Translations under genes and position numbers: made by a program
In this document: positions 54,541-64,000 of the stretch, one piece after another
Layout: each line of letters starts with the position of its first letter
How positions within the stretch are numbered: position 1 is the first letter of the stretch
Notes under the pieces: generated by a model
What the model was told of the DNA's origin: nothing
What the model saw: the letters and a program-made list of their open reading frames with translations, nothing else
Database searches by the model: none
Assembly (NCBI GenBank): GCA_027574665.1
Contig: CM050648.1
Coordinates: 36,776,200 to 36,840,199 of the forward strand
Source of the DNA: Rhynochetos jubatus
Taxonomy: Eukaryota; Chordata; Aves; Eurypygiformes; Rhynochetidae
Direction: 5' to 3'
Length of the DNA stretch: 64,000 nt

Positions 54541-54567
54541 CCCCCAGTCTGTTTTTCAGACTGGGGG
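54541..54567. repeat. perfect inverted repeat (11-base arms, 5-base loop)
   Basis: CCCCCAGTCTG, then TTTTT, then CAGACTGGGGG. The arms are fully complementary, with a GC-rich base in an AT-rich intron. Confidence 0.9.
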
Positions 54568-57500
54568 TTCACAGATGTAGATTTGTACTGGATCATTCCT
54601 GTTGCAGTGTCTATCTTTTGAAGCTGCAGCCATTCTCCCCATCAATCTATAGAACAAGAACAAGGCTTAATGGGGGATTGATCCAGGACACAAGTGTGAC
54701 AGGCTTGGCATCTACTGGGGAAGTTTTCTGTGCGGTCACTGAAGCCACTGCTTCTAATCAAAATCAAGAACCTAACTATTAAATCCTTTCCTGAATTCTT
54801 TCCTGTGAAGTGGTCCAATGGGAAAGAGAAAGTTTTGAGAGGTAGAGTTTAGGACAGTAAAAAGAAACTGCAGCCTTAAAGCATCTTGTGTTCTCCAATC
54901 TTGATACCCGATTCCCATCTCTCATTTTTTACTACTTGGATCAAACACAACTCTGTCCAATTCAGCAGGATTATCCCAAAGGGAAATCAGTGTAGTGGTT
55001 AACTAGAACCAGATCCAAATTGCCAGGGGAGTCAGTGTAGTGCCTGATGCTGCAGATGATCTTTTTACATAAGCTATTACTTGACTTTATTAGGTGGAAT
55101 TGCTTTAGTAAGGCTCATTTGTAAGGGCTGTTAGAACAGATGTGCTGCCAATTACTTCTGAACCTAGTTCATCTAAAATCCACAAGAGAGATGCTCCAGA
55201 TCTAACAACTTAACAATTTCCCACTAACCCAGAAACAGATCGTTATCTAAAGAAAGCTACACTCAACTTTGCTGTGCATCAGCACCTTGCTTGCACATTC
55301 TTGAACAAATGGTTTAGATCAGCACTTCCCAATGCACAGTGGTCTCTCAGTACGGTCATTGGCAATGATGAGTAAGAACAGAAAATAGATTCAAATAAAC
55401 CCCGTAAGCAAAACCTGTTGGTCACTTTTTCATGATATAATACATTCTTAAAAGAACACACCTACAGATTCAGTGCAACATGATGCTTTGGTTACTTAGG
55501 GTTTTCTAACAATATCTTTAGCAATCTCTTATTTTCAATTAATATTATGAATATGAAGATAAGTACCAGATGCACAGAAAACAAGTAATGTGCTGCATTT
55601 ATAGGAAACATCGATAGAATGGGTAGCTGCCTGAGTTTTGTGCCTATTTCTGGTCTATGTCTACTTGTAAAAACCAGCTGTGCTTTTTTTTATTCAAATA
55701 AAAAATGTATCACTAGCCAACATTTTAAGAAAAAAACATTTTGAAGAGCTGAACATTTCTGAGAGTGCCTTGACAGAAATTTGGCAGCACCTCACTGTTG
55801 ACCTCAAGTCTTTTTGCCCTAGGGGCTTTGCTATTTTCTAGCTATATGATTAATGGGTTCATGTATAGTCACAGACATGAGATAGATGTGTTTATAACAA
55901 CATGAATGTCATTGCCCCACCTGCCCATCTAACTTTTACTCCCTATATTTTTATTGGACAATGTTTTCCCTAAAATAACACTTCCATCTTCTCTGTATCG
56001 ATACTGACTACAGATTATCTAGAAGTATATAAAGTGGCCCAAGTTACAATGGCTATAGCATTTTTGTGGTCAATTCTCTGTGACCATGAAAGATCCAAGT
56101 TCATTATTACACAGCATTCCACACCTTCTGACAGTTTCACCTTCATTAATCTTGGTGCCTCTGTCCCTTAGCAAGAGTCTACTATTTTACTGAAGCCTAC
56201 AGTTCCAGAAGATGGCATGGCAAAGTCCTATTTCCACTTCCAGAACAATGATACACAAGAAGGAAGGAAAAAAGGCAAGCACATATCTGTTCAAAACATT
56301 GTTTCAGAAACTGTAGAACTTTTTCCTACATGTGTGTCTTAGCCCTTTACTTGTTTCTGCTGCAATAATCTCACACTTCCATATCCTCTTACCTATCCCA
56401 AACAAGCCACCAGCACCTCCCTTCCTGGGGATTACTCTTGTAACAAAAGAATTTTGCTTTCCTGTCACAGGGCTTGAGTGCAGTCAAGAGTCTGGGTCTC
56501 TCTTGCTGACAATATTCATCAAGCTTGTAAGAACATCATAATTTGAGATTGAGTCCCCTCTTAATTTTTTAATAAAGTCATCAATAGCAGATGAAAGGAA
56601 AAACAAATGGCATGACTGCATGAAGCCATGCATTCTCAACCAGTTTCAAAAATTTATCTTTAAAGACTTGCTAGTTACTAATGCTGACATACATTAGTTT
56701 ACAAATGAGGAAGACAGAGAAAGCTCAGGTTGCTGTCATACCTAATAACACACTAATAGTACTAAATAGCAGACAGTTAGTAGGATAATAAAAAACAACA
56801 AAAGTTAGTTCCGACTTGTTTTGCATTAATTACTCAACACAAGTAACTTGTCTGTGGCTGCTGAAGACTAAACTGCAAATCAAATCTTCCAGTTAAAAGA
56901 CTCAGCTGGTTCTGCCCAACAGATGTCCAAACCTCTATGCCTTTCAGTCTCCATCCCAGTGACAGCCAAGAGAAAGTTAACCTTCATCAGCTTAATCTTT
57001 CATAGGAAAGGAAGGCGTTCTCTGCCAAAATATCCCTTAGGAAGTGCCTTTTCCATTAGATTTCAGGTGTTACTCTGTTCAAAAACCTGAGCAGAAGTTG
57101 AAATATGGCTGAGTGTCCCGACTACAGATTAGCGCATCATATGTTTATGTTTGTACAAGGAGAAAAAATGTTCTTCACATCTATTGTATAAACCTCTTTT
57201 AATTGTATTTTAATTCTAGTCAGTAGTGCTTGGACAGATCATAGAAGCAGTTCTGATAATTTAAAAAGGAGAAATTGTGTAACTTCTTGTTTTTACTGCA
57301 TACTACTTGAATCCTGTGGATGCAGTTGTAGTATTAAATTAAATATTTCAAAGATCATTCTTTGGCATAGAGGCCAATTGGCAATGAACAGCCCATGTCT
57401 ATGCTTTTTTACATCCAAAGCAGTGTGCTAACATACAAACTGTGTACTAAGAATGAATCCTGGCCCAAGGCAGTTCCCAGAATCTGCCTAGGAGTTATTC

Positions 57501-57579
57501 TGAAGTGCCAACTGGCCATGACAAAACCCATGCTTCGGGGCTCTTCTGACAGATTTGAAGTGTAAATGCCTGAGTTCAA

Positions 57580-57604
57580 ACTCCCAGGAACACTACCTGG
57601 GAGT
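57580..57604. repeat. inverted repeat (9-base arms)
   Basis: ACTCCCAGG and CCTGGGAGT separated by AACACTA. It lies just inside the intron downstream of the donor at 57690. Confidence 0.8.
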
Positions 57605-57690
57605 GTTTAATTTTCTATTACTCTTAAATTCAAGATGTTGGTATTTGGGTTTTTCTTTTATGATTAGCAGCAAATATATCTATAACTTAC

Positions 57691-57776
57691 CCTCAGAGTC
57701 TGACACTGTTGGATCAGATGTTTGAGATACCATGGAGACATCTTCTGGCCTTTCTGCCAAATTATCTCCTTGCAAT
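57691..57776 (-). CDS. coding exon (phase 2 to 1), residues 64-92
   Basis: This 86-base exon has the acceptor TTTTTCCACAATTTAG and the donor GTAAGT. It begins LQGDNLAERPEDVSMVSQTS and ends in DSE, with an Ala codon split across the junction. The composition turns acidic and Ser/Thr-rich, typical of a flexible linker that follows the more ordered start. A second frame is open but does not chain with the later exons. Confidence 0.87.
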
Positions 57777-57868
57777 CTAAATTGTGGAAAAATGTAACAA
57801 AAACATTTGCAATCATATTGCATAGATAAAACACCAAAGAGTTATCTCTGACTACGTACCCTACTCAC

Positions 57869-57895
57869 AATACTGTATCTAAAAGGGTAGCTTTA
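57869..57895 (-). CDS. 27-base coding exon (phase 2 to 2), residues 55-63
   Basis: This microexon is bounded by a good acceptor (TTGGCTTTTCAG) and the donor GTGAGT. It reads KATLLDTV, with split codons for Ser (shared upstream) and Leu (shared downstream). The intron separating it from the next exon is only 92 bases, the shortest in the gene here. Its length is a multiple of three, so it could be skipped without a frameshift. Confidence 0.68.
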
Positions 57896-58380
57896 CTGAA
57901 AAGCCAACATCCATGGTTCAAATCTTATCATCCCAGATTATCTAGTAACCAAAGCCAGCCTCTAAGGAACAGTCAATGGAATCTTAGTTTAGATATTTTC
58001 AGTAAGACATTCTATAAACAGTGAGGTTTTGGTGGTATCGTGCACGTGTAACTGCAAGGCTTCTTCACTACATTCAAAAGTATTTTAATTGAATAGGACT
58101 GTACTAGGTGTCTGGGTCAAGGTGTTGGCAGTCGGGGGGCTGCAGGGGTGGCCTTGGTGAGGAGGTCGGGGCTGCCCTGTGCCAGACACAGGTGGTTCCA
58201 AGTGTTTTAAAAACAGCATAGCAGGACACAGCTGAGCACCTCAGCCAAAATGCTGATGCCTTAGGAAAAACACGGTTACGGAAGAGCAAACAATGCCACA
58301 GAGGCAAAAAAGTAGGGAACAGAAAGAGTGGGAAATAGCAGAGGTAACACCAAGGTCACAGGAGAAAGTGCTCCACTGAC

Positions 58381-59068
58381 CTAAGGAGAAAGACTTGGGG
58401 GTACTGGTGGATGAAAAGCTGGACATGAGCCGGCAGCATGTGCTGGCAGCCCAGAAAGCCAACCGTATCCTGGGCTGTATCAGGAGAAGTGTGGCCAGCA
58501 GGTTGAGGGAGGGGATTCTCCCACCTCTACTCTGCTCTTGTGAGACCCCACCTGGAGTACTGCGTCCAGCTGTGGTGTCCACAACATAAGAATGATATCG
58601 ACCGGTTGGAGCGAGTCCAGAGGAGGCCATGAAGATGCTCAAAAGTCTGGAGCACCTCTGCTATGGAGAAAGGCTGAGAGAGTTGGGCTTGTTCAGCCTG
58701 GAGAAGAGAAGGCTCTGGGGAGACCTTCTTGCAGCTTTCCAGTGCCTGAAGGGGCTACAAGGAAGCTGGGGGGGGGGGGCTTTTTACAAGGGCCTGTAGT
58801 GACAGGACAAGGGGTAAAGAGTTTAAATTGAAAGAGGGGAGATTTAAATTAGGTATCAGGAAGCAGTTCTTCCCAGAGAGGGTGGTGAGGCACTGGAACA
58901 GGTTGCCCAGAGAAGCTGTGGATGCCCCATCCCTGGAAGTGTTCAAGGCCAGGCTGGATAAGGCTTGGAGCAACCTGGTCTAGTGGAGGGTGTCCCTGCC
59001 CATGGCAGGGGGAGTTGGAACTGGATGGTCTTTAAGGTCCCTTCCAGCCTAAACCATTCTATGATTCC
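58381..59068 (+). mobile_element. CR1 LINE fragment nested in the LTR
   Basis: Typical CR1 3' segment. It runs from GACTTGGGGGTACTGGTGGA, through ORF2 C-terminal sequence, to the 3' block GGTCTTTAAGGTCCC and the tail ATTCTATGATT at about 59068. It is closely similar to the CR1 at 16552. ORF2 is broken. The 5' boundary within the LTR is approximate. Confidence 0.92.
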
Positions 59069-59361
59069 GGGACAGATACTCCCCTGCAGCCCATGGAGAG
59101 GAGCACATCAGAGCCGATATCTACTGCAGCCCGTGGAGGGCCTAGGCCAGAACAGGAGGGCATGTCCTGGAGGGACTGTGCCCTGTGGAGACCCCGGATT
59201 TTTTTCCTGAAAGACTGCAGCCCATGCGGAGAGCCCTCTCTGGAACATAGGAGAGTGTGAGGAGGAAGGAGCGTCAGAAAGGTGCTGTTATGGACTGACC
59301 ACAACCCCTGAAATGAAGGAGTGAAGTTGGGCCTTGGAAAGGGAGGAGACAAGATGTGCTT

Positions 59362-59453
59362 TTAATCTACTCTAGGGGATCCTACTCTGGCAGGAGGGTT
59401 GGACTAGATGATCTCTAGAGGTTCCTTCCCTACCACTCTGTGAATCTGTGAAT
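59362..59453 (+). mobile_element. second CR1 3' end nested in the same LTR
   Basis: About 90 bases matching 48065-48159: ATCCTACTCTGGCAGGAGGG, GATGATCTCTAGAGG and the CTGTGAATCTGTGAATG tail. It is therefore the CTGTGAAT-tailed subfamily, unlike the CR1 at 58381. Confidence 0.88.
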
Positions 59454-60488
59454 GTTTCTCTCTTTGTTTCTTACTACCTAAATCTATTTTAATTGGCAAT
59501 AAATTAAACTAATTTTCCCCAAGTCAAGCCCGTTTTGCCCATGACAGTAACTGTTAAACAGTTTCCCTTTATCTCGACCCACAAGCTTTTTCATCCTATT
59601 TTCTCCCCTCGTCCTGCTGAAGGTAGTGAGTGAGTGAATGGCTGGGGTGAGGGGCTTGATCCTTAACCAAGGTTAACCCACCACAGGGAAATACACACAA
59701 AAATATTTCCTCTTCCTTTGTTACTTTTTAAAAGAAAAATAGAGTCATTATGGCAGGCTTAATCTTCAGGCTTTCCCAATGCATCAGCTGACTGAAGTGT
59801 CTTGACAGCAATTTACAAAAATAGTCCTTGTATCTGTTCTTTTAAATGAGCATCCCAAGAATCCCAACATCCTTCTTCAGGCTCTTACGAATCCTGACTA
59901 CAGATTCTGCTCTGAAGAAATGGTTTTTACCTCTTACCACAACATAGCTGCTATTTACATAAAGGTTATCTTACCTTGAATTTATTCAGACATGAAAAGA
60001 ATAAGAAAAATGCAATTCAATTTTGCAAAGCCCAGGAATCATAAAAATGCATTGAAGTAAAACCTTGGGGACAGAAATAACTTATCTCATAAAAAAAGTT
60101 CCTTTCACTCTGTATTCTCACTCTCTACAGATGCTTTACACTAAACTTTGAATTAATCTTTGAAACCAAACAGAACCCCCATATCTGCCCTATCTGAATT
60201 GCACATTTTATGACTCTCCCAGTTATCTAATGTATTTGGATCGTAAGTCATCTATTTGTTTGTACCTTCTCAAAACCATTCCCCCACCCCACAATTACTT
60301 TATCTTCTTTTATTGCCCTTGTGACGGTTTATTTATGATGGAAAGCTCAATGTAAATTCATAATGACTCTTACCTGAAAAGGCAGTTCCACAGAACACAA
60401 AACTCCTCAAGGCAACAAAAGCGTAAAACTTAGAAGCTGTAAAACTAATTTTGAAGATTACTTCTATGAAACCTTCATAGCTCTATAC

Positions 60489-60526
60489 CTGGTTTGCAAC
60501 GGTCTAGTTACCAGTTCTTTAAAAGC
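60489..60526 (-). CDS. coding exon (phase 0 to 2), residues 43-54
   Basis: This 38-base exon is open in only one frame and reads AFKELVTRPLQT. It ends with AG, which the first base of the next exon completes to a Ser codon. The acceptor is CATGCTAG with a modest pyrimidine tract. The donor GTATAG is weaker than consensus. Phase and peptide continuity on both sides are the main support. Confidence 0.72.
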
Positions 60527-60839
60527 CTAGCATGTCAAACAGGCTCATCTAAAGGTGACAGTCAAAGAGAAACAAATAACTTAGTAACATTATCATAAAA
60601 ATATTCAAATGAGGAGAAAACAAATTGCAAATGAAATAACGACATGAAAAAGGAAGATCTCAAAAGTTGTATCATTTTCCATTGACTTAAAATTGACCTG
60701 TCCTCCTTGTTTACTGCAAGTACACATTCAAGCTTATAAGGATATGCATAGAATCACAGGAATCAGAATAGAGGTACTCTTCTCTGCAGCCTTATTGATA
60801 CTTTATTTCTGTTTAATTAAAAGGAAAATTAAAAGGAAA

Positions 60840-60861
60840 ATTACTCCTTTTTAGGAGTAAT
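60840..60861. repeat. inverted repeat (9-base arms) after a duplicated 12-mer
   Basis: ATTACTCCT and AGGAGTAAT flank TTTT. Directly before it, AAAAGGAAAATT is present twice in tandem. Confidence 0.85.
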
Positions 60862-61766
60862 TACTTCTCTGCTTAGACTGCAGTCATAAAAAAAATTATC
60901 TCTAGAAGTAGGAGCTGCTTCTTTTATCCCATCAGAATCTTCAAGATTTTATAATACATTCCTATTCTGAGTCTTCACAAATCCAAACCAGACATGAACA
61001 ACTGAAACTACTCTCATCTTATGCTGGAAATTACATATATTTAAGTGGCCCATTGCCTTATGAAAAACATGTGAAGAAAAATCATTTCAACGTATCTAGT
61101 CAGAAAAGCCATTTCATACATTATTTCCCTTTGTAGGAGCAAATGAACTGGGCGCACTGGTGGATGGGTGGGTGAATAAGGTATGTGACATGTGGACCTC
61201 ATTTTCACACCCAATTTTCAACTTATTTATGTATTTCTTACATAATTTCCTGAAAATGACTATCTTACTAATACTTTATGGACTACTTCAGTTATTAACC
61301 GAAACATTATTTCAGCTTATAATTATTATAATTAAAGTCTAAACCTGATAGACAACATTTTTTTCTATATACATTCTGCTTATAGTGTGATGTCTTGCTT
61401 AGAGGCTATTGGTACAGTTATATTCAACCAGCTGCATGTTGGAGCTTCAAGAGCTACAAAGGCAAACAGCCTCCAGGCAAATATTTCAATTTCCTTTGAC
61501 CCAAAAATGCATTCTGTAGGACTTGTTCCAAGAAAACTGCCAGTGAATTCCGGGCCAAAGACATTCTGAATAATTTCTACAGGAGGGGTGCAGCAGCATT
61601 GGACCAGGTCTATCACAAACAAGCTTGTGGGTGTGTGAAACAGAATTGTACTGACAGTATGATTTACAAAGTATGATGCCATAAGAGTATGCAAAAAAAA
61701 GGACAAAACAATTTCGTCTACATCCCTTGAATGAGTCACAGCATAATAAAATCCTATATTGCCTCA

Positions 61767-62026
61767 TCATAGAAACTTTTAGGTTGGAAAAGATCTTTAA
61801 GACCATCAAGTGCAACCATTAACCCAACACTGCCAAGTCTACCACTAAACCATGTCCATAACAGTCTTGTGCACACTTAAAAACCTCCAGGGATGGTGAC
61901 TCCACCACTTCCCTGGGCAGCCTGTTCCAGTGCCTGACCGCCCTTATGGCAAAGAAATCTGCCCTAACAACCAACCTAAACCTCCCCTGGTACACCTTGA
62001 GGCCATTTCCTCTTGTCCTAGAGGGA
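61767..62026 (-). mobile_element. CR1 LINE 3' fragment, minus strand
   Basis: Read on the minus strand, the frame (61819-62073) contains [39 protein letters not shown]. It is followed by the 3' block with GATCTTTTCCAACCTAAAAG and a TTTCTATGA tail. It is the only CR1 here that shares the orientation of the gene. Confidence 0.92.
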
Positions 62027-62466
62027 TGAAACAGCAAATAGGAAAAATAGAGATGATTGAAATTACAGATCATTTATTTTTCATCCACTACTTTGGAAAG
62101 GTCTTTTGACACTTCTGAACAACCTTTAAGCACACCTAGTATTATCTAAGAAATAGCAGTGATTAAATTCAGAAAAAAAAAATCATATTGATTCCTTTAG
62201 GATTCAGATTAGGAAAATATTTCCTCCTGCCTTGAATTCTGGAAAAGCAATGTTTTCTACAAATGTTGAAGATTTATCACCCTATCAAAGATTTTATATT
62301 ATTTCCATGCAAATTGCCTTTATCTGCTATGTTAATTTTTCTACTACTGGTGGTGCAGTATTTGTAAGTAGGAGTAACGTACCTTAAAAAAAAAAAAAAA
62401 AAAGGTTGGATTTTTTATCTAAAATTTCAGCCATCTTAAATTTTCACTAGAAAAATGAAAACTTAC

Positions 62467-62528
62467 TTCAGCATGCTCAAAGGGGATATGAAACAAATGT
62501 TGCAGCTTTGATTTAGGAACGTATTTAT
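62467..62528 (-). CDS. coding exon (phase 1 to 0), residues 22-42
   Basis: This 62-base exon has the acceptor CCTCTTTAG and a perfect GTAAGT donor. The frame reads KYVPKSKLQHLFHIPFEHAE, which looks like a short amphipathic, folded segment. It ends in phase 0, as the next exon requires. The other open frame in this exon would meet a stop in the next exon, which supports the choice. Confidence 0.78.
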
Positions 62529-62990
62529 CTAAAGAGGTTACTCTTTGGTTTAAAATCATGCCCATAGTAAGCGCATTGCTGAATTTGAACATTTAGAATG
62601 TTTTTCTTCTCCACAGATTGGTGGGAAAATGGACATGTCATCAAGATGAGGGTATTAGAATTTGCTGTATCAACAGAAGTCACTTATTTTACCAGATGAA
62701 AGACCACTAAGTTGAAACTATTATCTGAATCCCAGTTGCTAAACCAAAAAATGAAAAAACCTGTGATTTGCCCGGTGTAACCTCTCACCAACGAGGCTGT
62801 ATGAAATGACCCACATAAAACTCCACTCTGACTAACGTGACAACCTTTTTTTGAACATCTTCTGGCAATTTTGAGTGCCTGACAACCCCTCAGAACACAT
62901 TGTTCTGCGGTATCACTATTACCAACAGTCTTAATGAAACGCTTGTAAATCCCTATCAATACAGAGGTCGAAAACAACTCACTGACTCAC

Positions 62991-63026
62991 TGATTTCATC
63001 CTGCGGGCAGTGCAAGAGGCAATATC
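62991..63026 (-). CDS. coding exon (phase 1 to 1), residues 10-21
   Basis: This 36-base exon lies behind an excellent acceptor (ACTTCTCTAG) and before the donor GTGAGT. In phase 1 to 1 it reads YCLLHCPQDEI. Its last base joins the first two bases of the exon at 62528 to form an Asn codon. The alternative phase-0 reading is also open but does not join to the next exon. Confidence 0.68.
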
Positions 63027-63165
63027 CTAGAGAAGTATCAGTTACTGGTTCCTACTCTAGTTCTATTTGTTGGAAGAAAACAACCCCACAGAAATAAAGC
63101 AGACTAATGTCCATAAATGTTTCCACTTATTTCCAAGATGACAGAATGTTCCAGGGGAATTTTAC

Positions 63166-63193
63166 GGGTGTGAAATATGCAGCATGTAAGTAT
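63166..63193 (-). CDS. coding exon (phase 0 to 1), residues 1-9
   Basis: This 28-base exon has a strong acceptor (polypyrimidine tract ending ATCTTTCAG) and the donor GTAAAA. It reads ILTCCIFHT plus the first base of an Arg codon completed by the next exon, which continues YCLLHCPQDEI. The hydrophobic, cysteine-rich sequence suggests part of a folded helical segment. It is short and the donor is only moderate, so it is less certain than the larger exons. A long plus-strand open frame overlaps it and is probably accidental. Confidence 0.58.
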
Positions 63194-63961
63194 CTGAAAG
63201 ATGAATTCAGTGACAGGGACACTGCACACCATGCAGGTGGGCTGAGGATTCAGTGCAGAGCTGCATTTCCTGCCTGGGCGATGAGATCTGTCAAGTTTGG
63301 TGGAGTTCAGCTGGAGGAGACTGATCAAGTGCTACAATGTCTCAAGAATCTCTTGTGCCTGACCTTTCCGAAAGACTCATTCTGGCACTCAAAGACAGAC
63401 TCTCGAGCTTTTCTGATGACACAACTTAATGAGGAAGTACCTCAGGGTACTTTATTTCCCTTCATAGCAACCTCCTCATCCTACCACCCTGTTTTCAAAG
63501 CCACAATAACGTCCCTTTGGCAATCCCATCACTACTACCAGAAGAAAACACTGAGAGTGCATCTTGATCTTTCTTCTAGCTATACTAAGCAGCTGGAAAT
63601 AAACTGGCACAGTATGAGCAGTCATTCTGCAAAATCAGCTTTGCTTTGAGCTTGAACAGTCATCCAGCATATTGTTTATCTCTAGATTGTAATGTCTTTT
63701 TGAATCAGATTATAGAGTCAATCCTCCATGTATTTGCATAAAGCAAAGAGTTTTCTGTTAGTACTAGAGAAGGAATGAATAAGTAGCATGAATGAATAGA
63801 TGCTGTCAGGCTTTTTTAAAGTTAACGAGATTTCCATAGCAGCAACATGTTCCCCACTTGATGACTTTGAAAAACTAAGGGCATTTCCCTTTTAGATTCT
63901 AAAATTTACCAGTAAGTCCTTTTGATACTATCACGTTACTTATTTATGCCAAAAACCTTAC

Positions 63962-63987
63962 AGTTGGAGCTATCTGGATAATTTTAT
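63962..63987 (-). CDS. possible further upstream exon of the unidentified gene
   Basis: A 26-base open segment is bounded by TTAG at its 5' side and GTAAGG at its 3' side. In phase 1 to 0 it reads KIIQIAPT, and phase 0 is what the exon at 63193-63166 needs. The polypyrimidine tract cannot be judged because the window ends 13 bases upstream. This is a weak candidate, supported only by phase and the donor. Confidence 0.28.
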
Positions 63988-64000
63988 CTAATTACAGCTA

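Larger units (their letters stand above)
52649..57690 (-). other. 5-kb intron, unique sequence with a perfect hairpin
   Basis: Intron between the acidic-linker exons. No transposable element seen. Contains the inverted repeats at 54541-54567 and 57580-57604. Confidence 0.65.
58109..59685 (+). mobile_element. avian ERVL-like LTR interrupted by two CR1 insertions
   Basis: The LTR begins at TGTCTGGGTCAAGG and ends at GGTTAACCCACCACA. The start, the region with CTGCAGCCCATGGAGAGG blocks (about 59085-59330) and the end with AATAAATTAAACTA (59498) match the family of the LTR at 22022. The host LTR is split into about 58109-58380, 59069-59361 and 59454-59685. No internal viral genes are present. 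Confidence 0.85.
57896..60488 (-). other. 2.6-kb intron largely filled by an LTR with nested CR1s
   Basis: Intron between the AFKELV exon and the KATLLDTV microexon. Most of it is the composite insertion at 58109-59685. Confidence 0.7.
60527..62466 (-). other. 1.9-kb intron with a minus-strand CR1
   Basis: Intron between the KYVPKSK and AFKELV exons. It holds the CR1 at 61767-62026 and a small hairpin at 60840-60861. An open frame at 61380-61739 (minus) has no splice support. Confidence 0.65.
12236..63193 (-). other. 3' part of a large multi-exon protein-coding gene (unidentified)
   Basis: Fifteen exons on the minus strand join in one continuous reading frame of 1374 bases: 457 codons plus a stop. 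Exon order, 5' to 3': 63193-63166, 63026-62991, 62528-62467, 60526-60489, 57895-57869, 57776-57691, 52648-52575, 41608-41494, 36953-36451, 31257-31149, 30576-30556, 23257-23217, 15201-15136, 14470-14412, 13469-13361. Each boundary has an AG acceptor and a GT donor, and the phases chain as 0-1, 1-1, 1-0, 0-2, 2-2, 2-1, 1-0, 0-1, 1-0, 0-1, 1-1, 1-0, 0-0, 0-2, 2-stop. The tail contains a helical start, an acidic linker, a probable coiled coil, a Ser/Pro/Gln-rich disordered stretch and a compact C-terminal domain. I see no signal peptide or membrane segment in the visible part. Residue numbers below count from 63193. The family is not recognised and the 5' end is outside the window. The small exons are individually less certain than the large ones. 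Confidence 0.88.

Noticed and set aside
58241..58642. Minus open frame of 133 codons
   Set aside because: It is the antisense of the nested CR1 and LTR sequence.
60376..60438. Alternative exon ending at a good GTAAGA donor
   Set aside because: Frames that fit the next exon contain a stop or need a weak acceptor; the exon at 60526-60489 joins both neighbours.
61380..61739. Minus open frame of about 119 codons
   Set aside because: It starts at GTG, has no splice support, and sits inside an intron next to a CR1.
62693..62717. Alternative small exon upstream of 62528
   Set aside because: Its acceptor lacks a pyrimidine tract; the stronger acceptor nearby gives the wrong phase; the exon at 63026-62991 fits better.
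1..64000. tRNA, rRNA, CRISPR arrays, bacterial operons
   Set aside because: None seen; the sequence is eukaryotic with introns and LINE/LTR elements.

Overview
This window is AT-rich vertebrate DNA and almost certainly comes from a bird. The evidence is several 5'-truncated CR1 LINEs ending in the typical ATTCTATG-like tails, and two long terminal repeats that I recognise as the avian endogenous-retrovirus (ERVL-like) type, one of them with CR1 copies nested inside it. Nothing looks bacterial, viral (apart from the old LTRs) or plasmid-derived. Most long open frames on either strand are chance or lie inside repeats.

The main content is the 3' part of one large, intron-rich protein-coding gene on the minus strand. 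I assembled it by hand from splice sites, reading phase and peptide continuity. Fifteen exons, from about 63193 down to the stop codon at 13361, join without a phase conflict and encode the last 457 residues of a protein. A possible further upstream exon sits at the right edge (63962-63987). The 5' part of the gene lies beyond position 64000. The protein tail has four zones: a short helical, cysteine-containing segment (residues about 1-65 of the visible part); an acidic Ser/Thr-rich linker (65-117); a charged, probably coiled-coil segment (about 130-172) followed by a long Ser/Pro/Gln-rich disordered region with an Arg-Pro-x-Thr-Pro repeat; and a compact, conserved-looking C-terminal domain (about 324-457). 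I do not recognise the family and give no gene symbol.

Layout by increasing coordinate: 1-12235 is intergenic as far as I can see, downstream of the gene, with no supported gene. 12236-13360 is the inferred 3'UTR, ending at an AATAAA signal. 13361-15201 holds the last three coding exons. Introns and exons then alternate up to 63193. The introns carry a CR1 (16552-17197), a solo LTR (22022-22960), an old CR1 with reverse-transcriptase remnants (28697-29688), a fused CR1 pair (47878-48243), a second LTR with two nested CR1 copies (58109-59685) and a minus-strand CR1 (61767-62026). A 25-base G run and several near-perfect short hairpins also lie in introns.

The most interesting points are the uncharacterised spliced gene itself, a strict 10-residue (30-base) periodicity with Arg at every tenth position over eight units in its largest exon, a UG-repeat placed directly at the acceptor of that exon, and the nested or fused CR1 structures.
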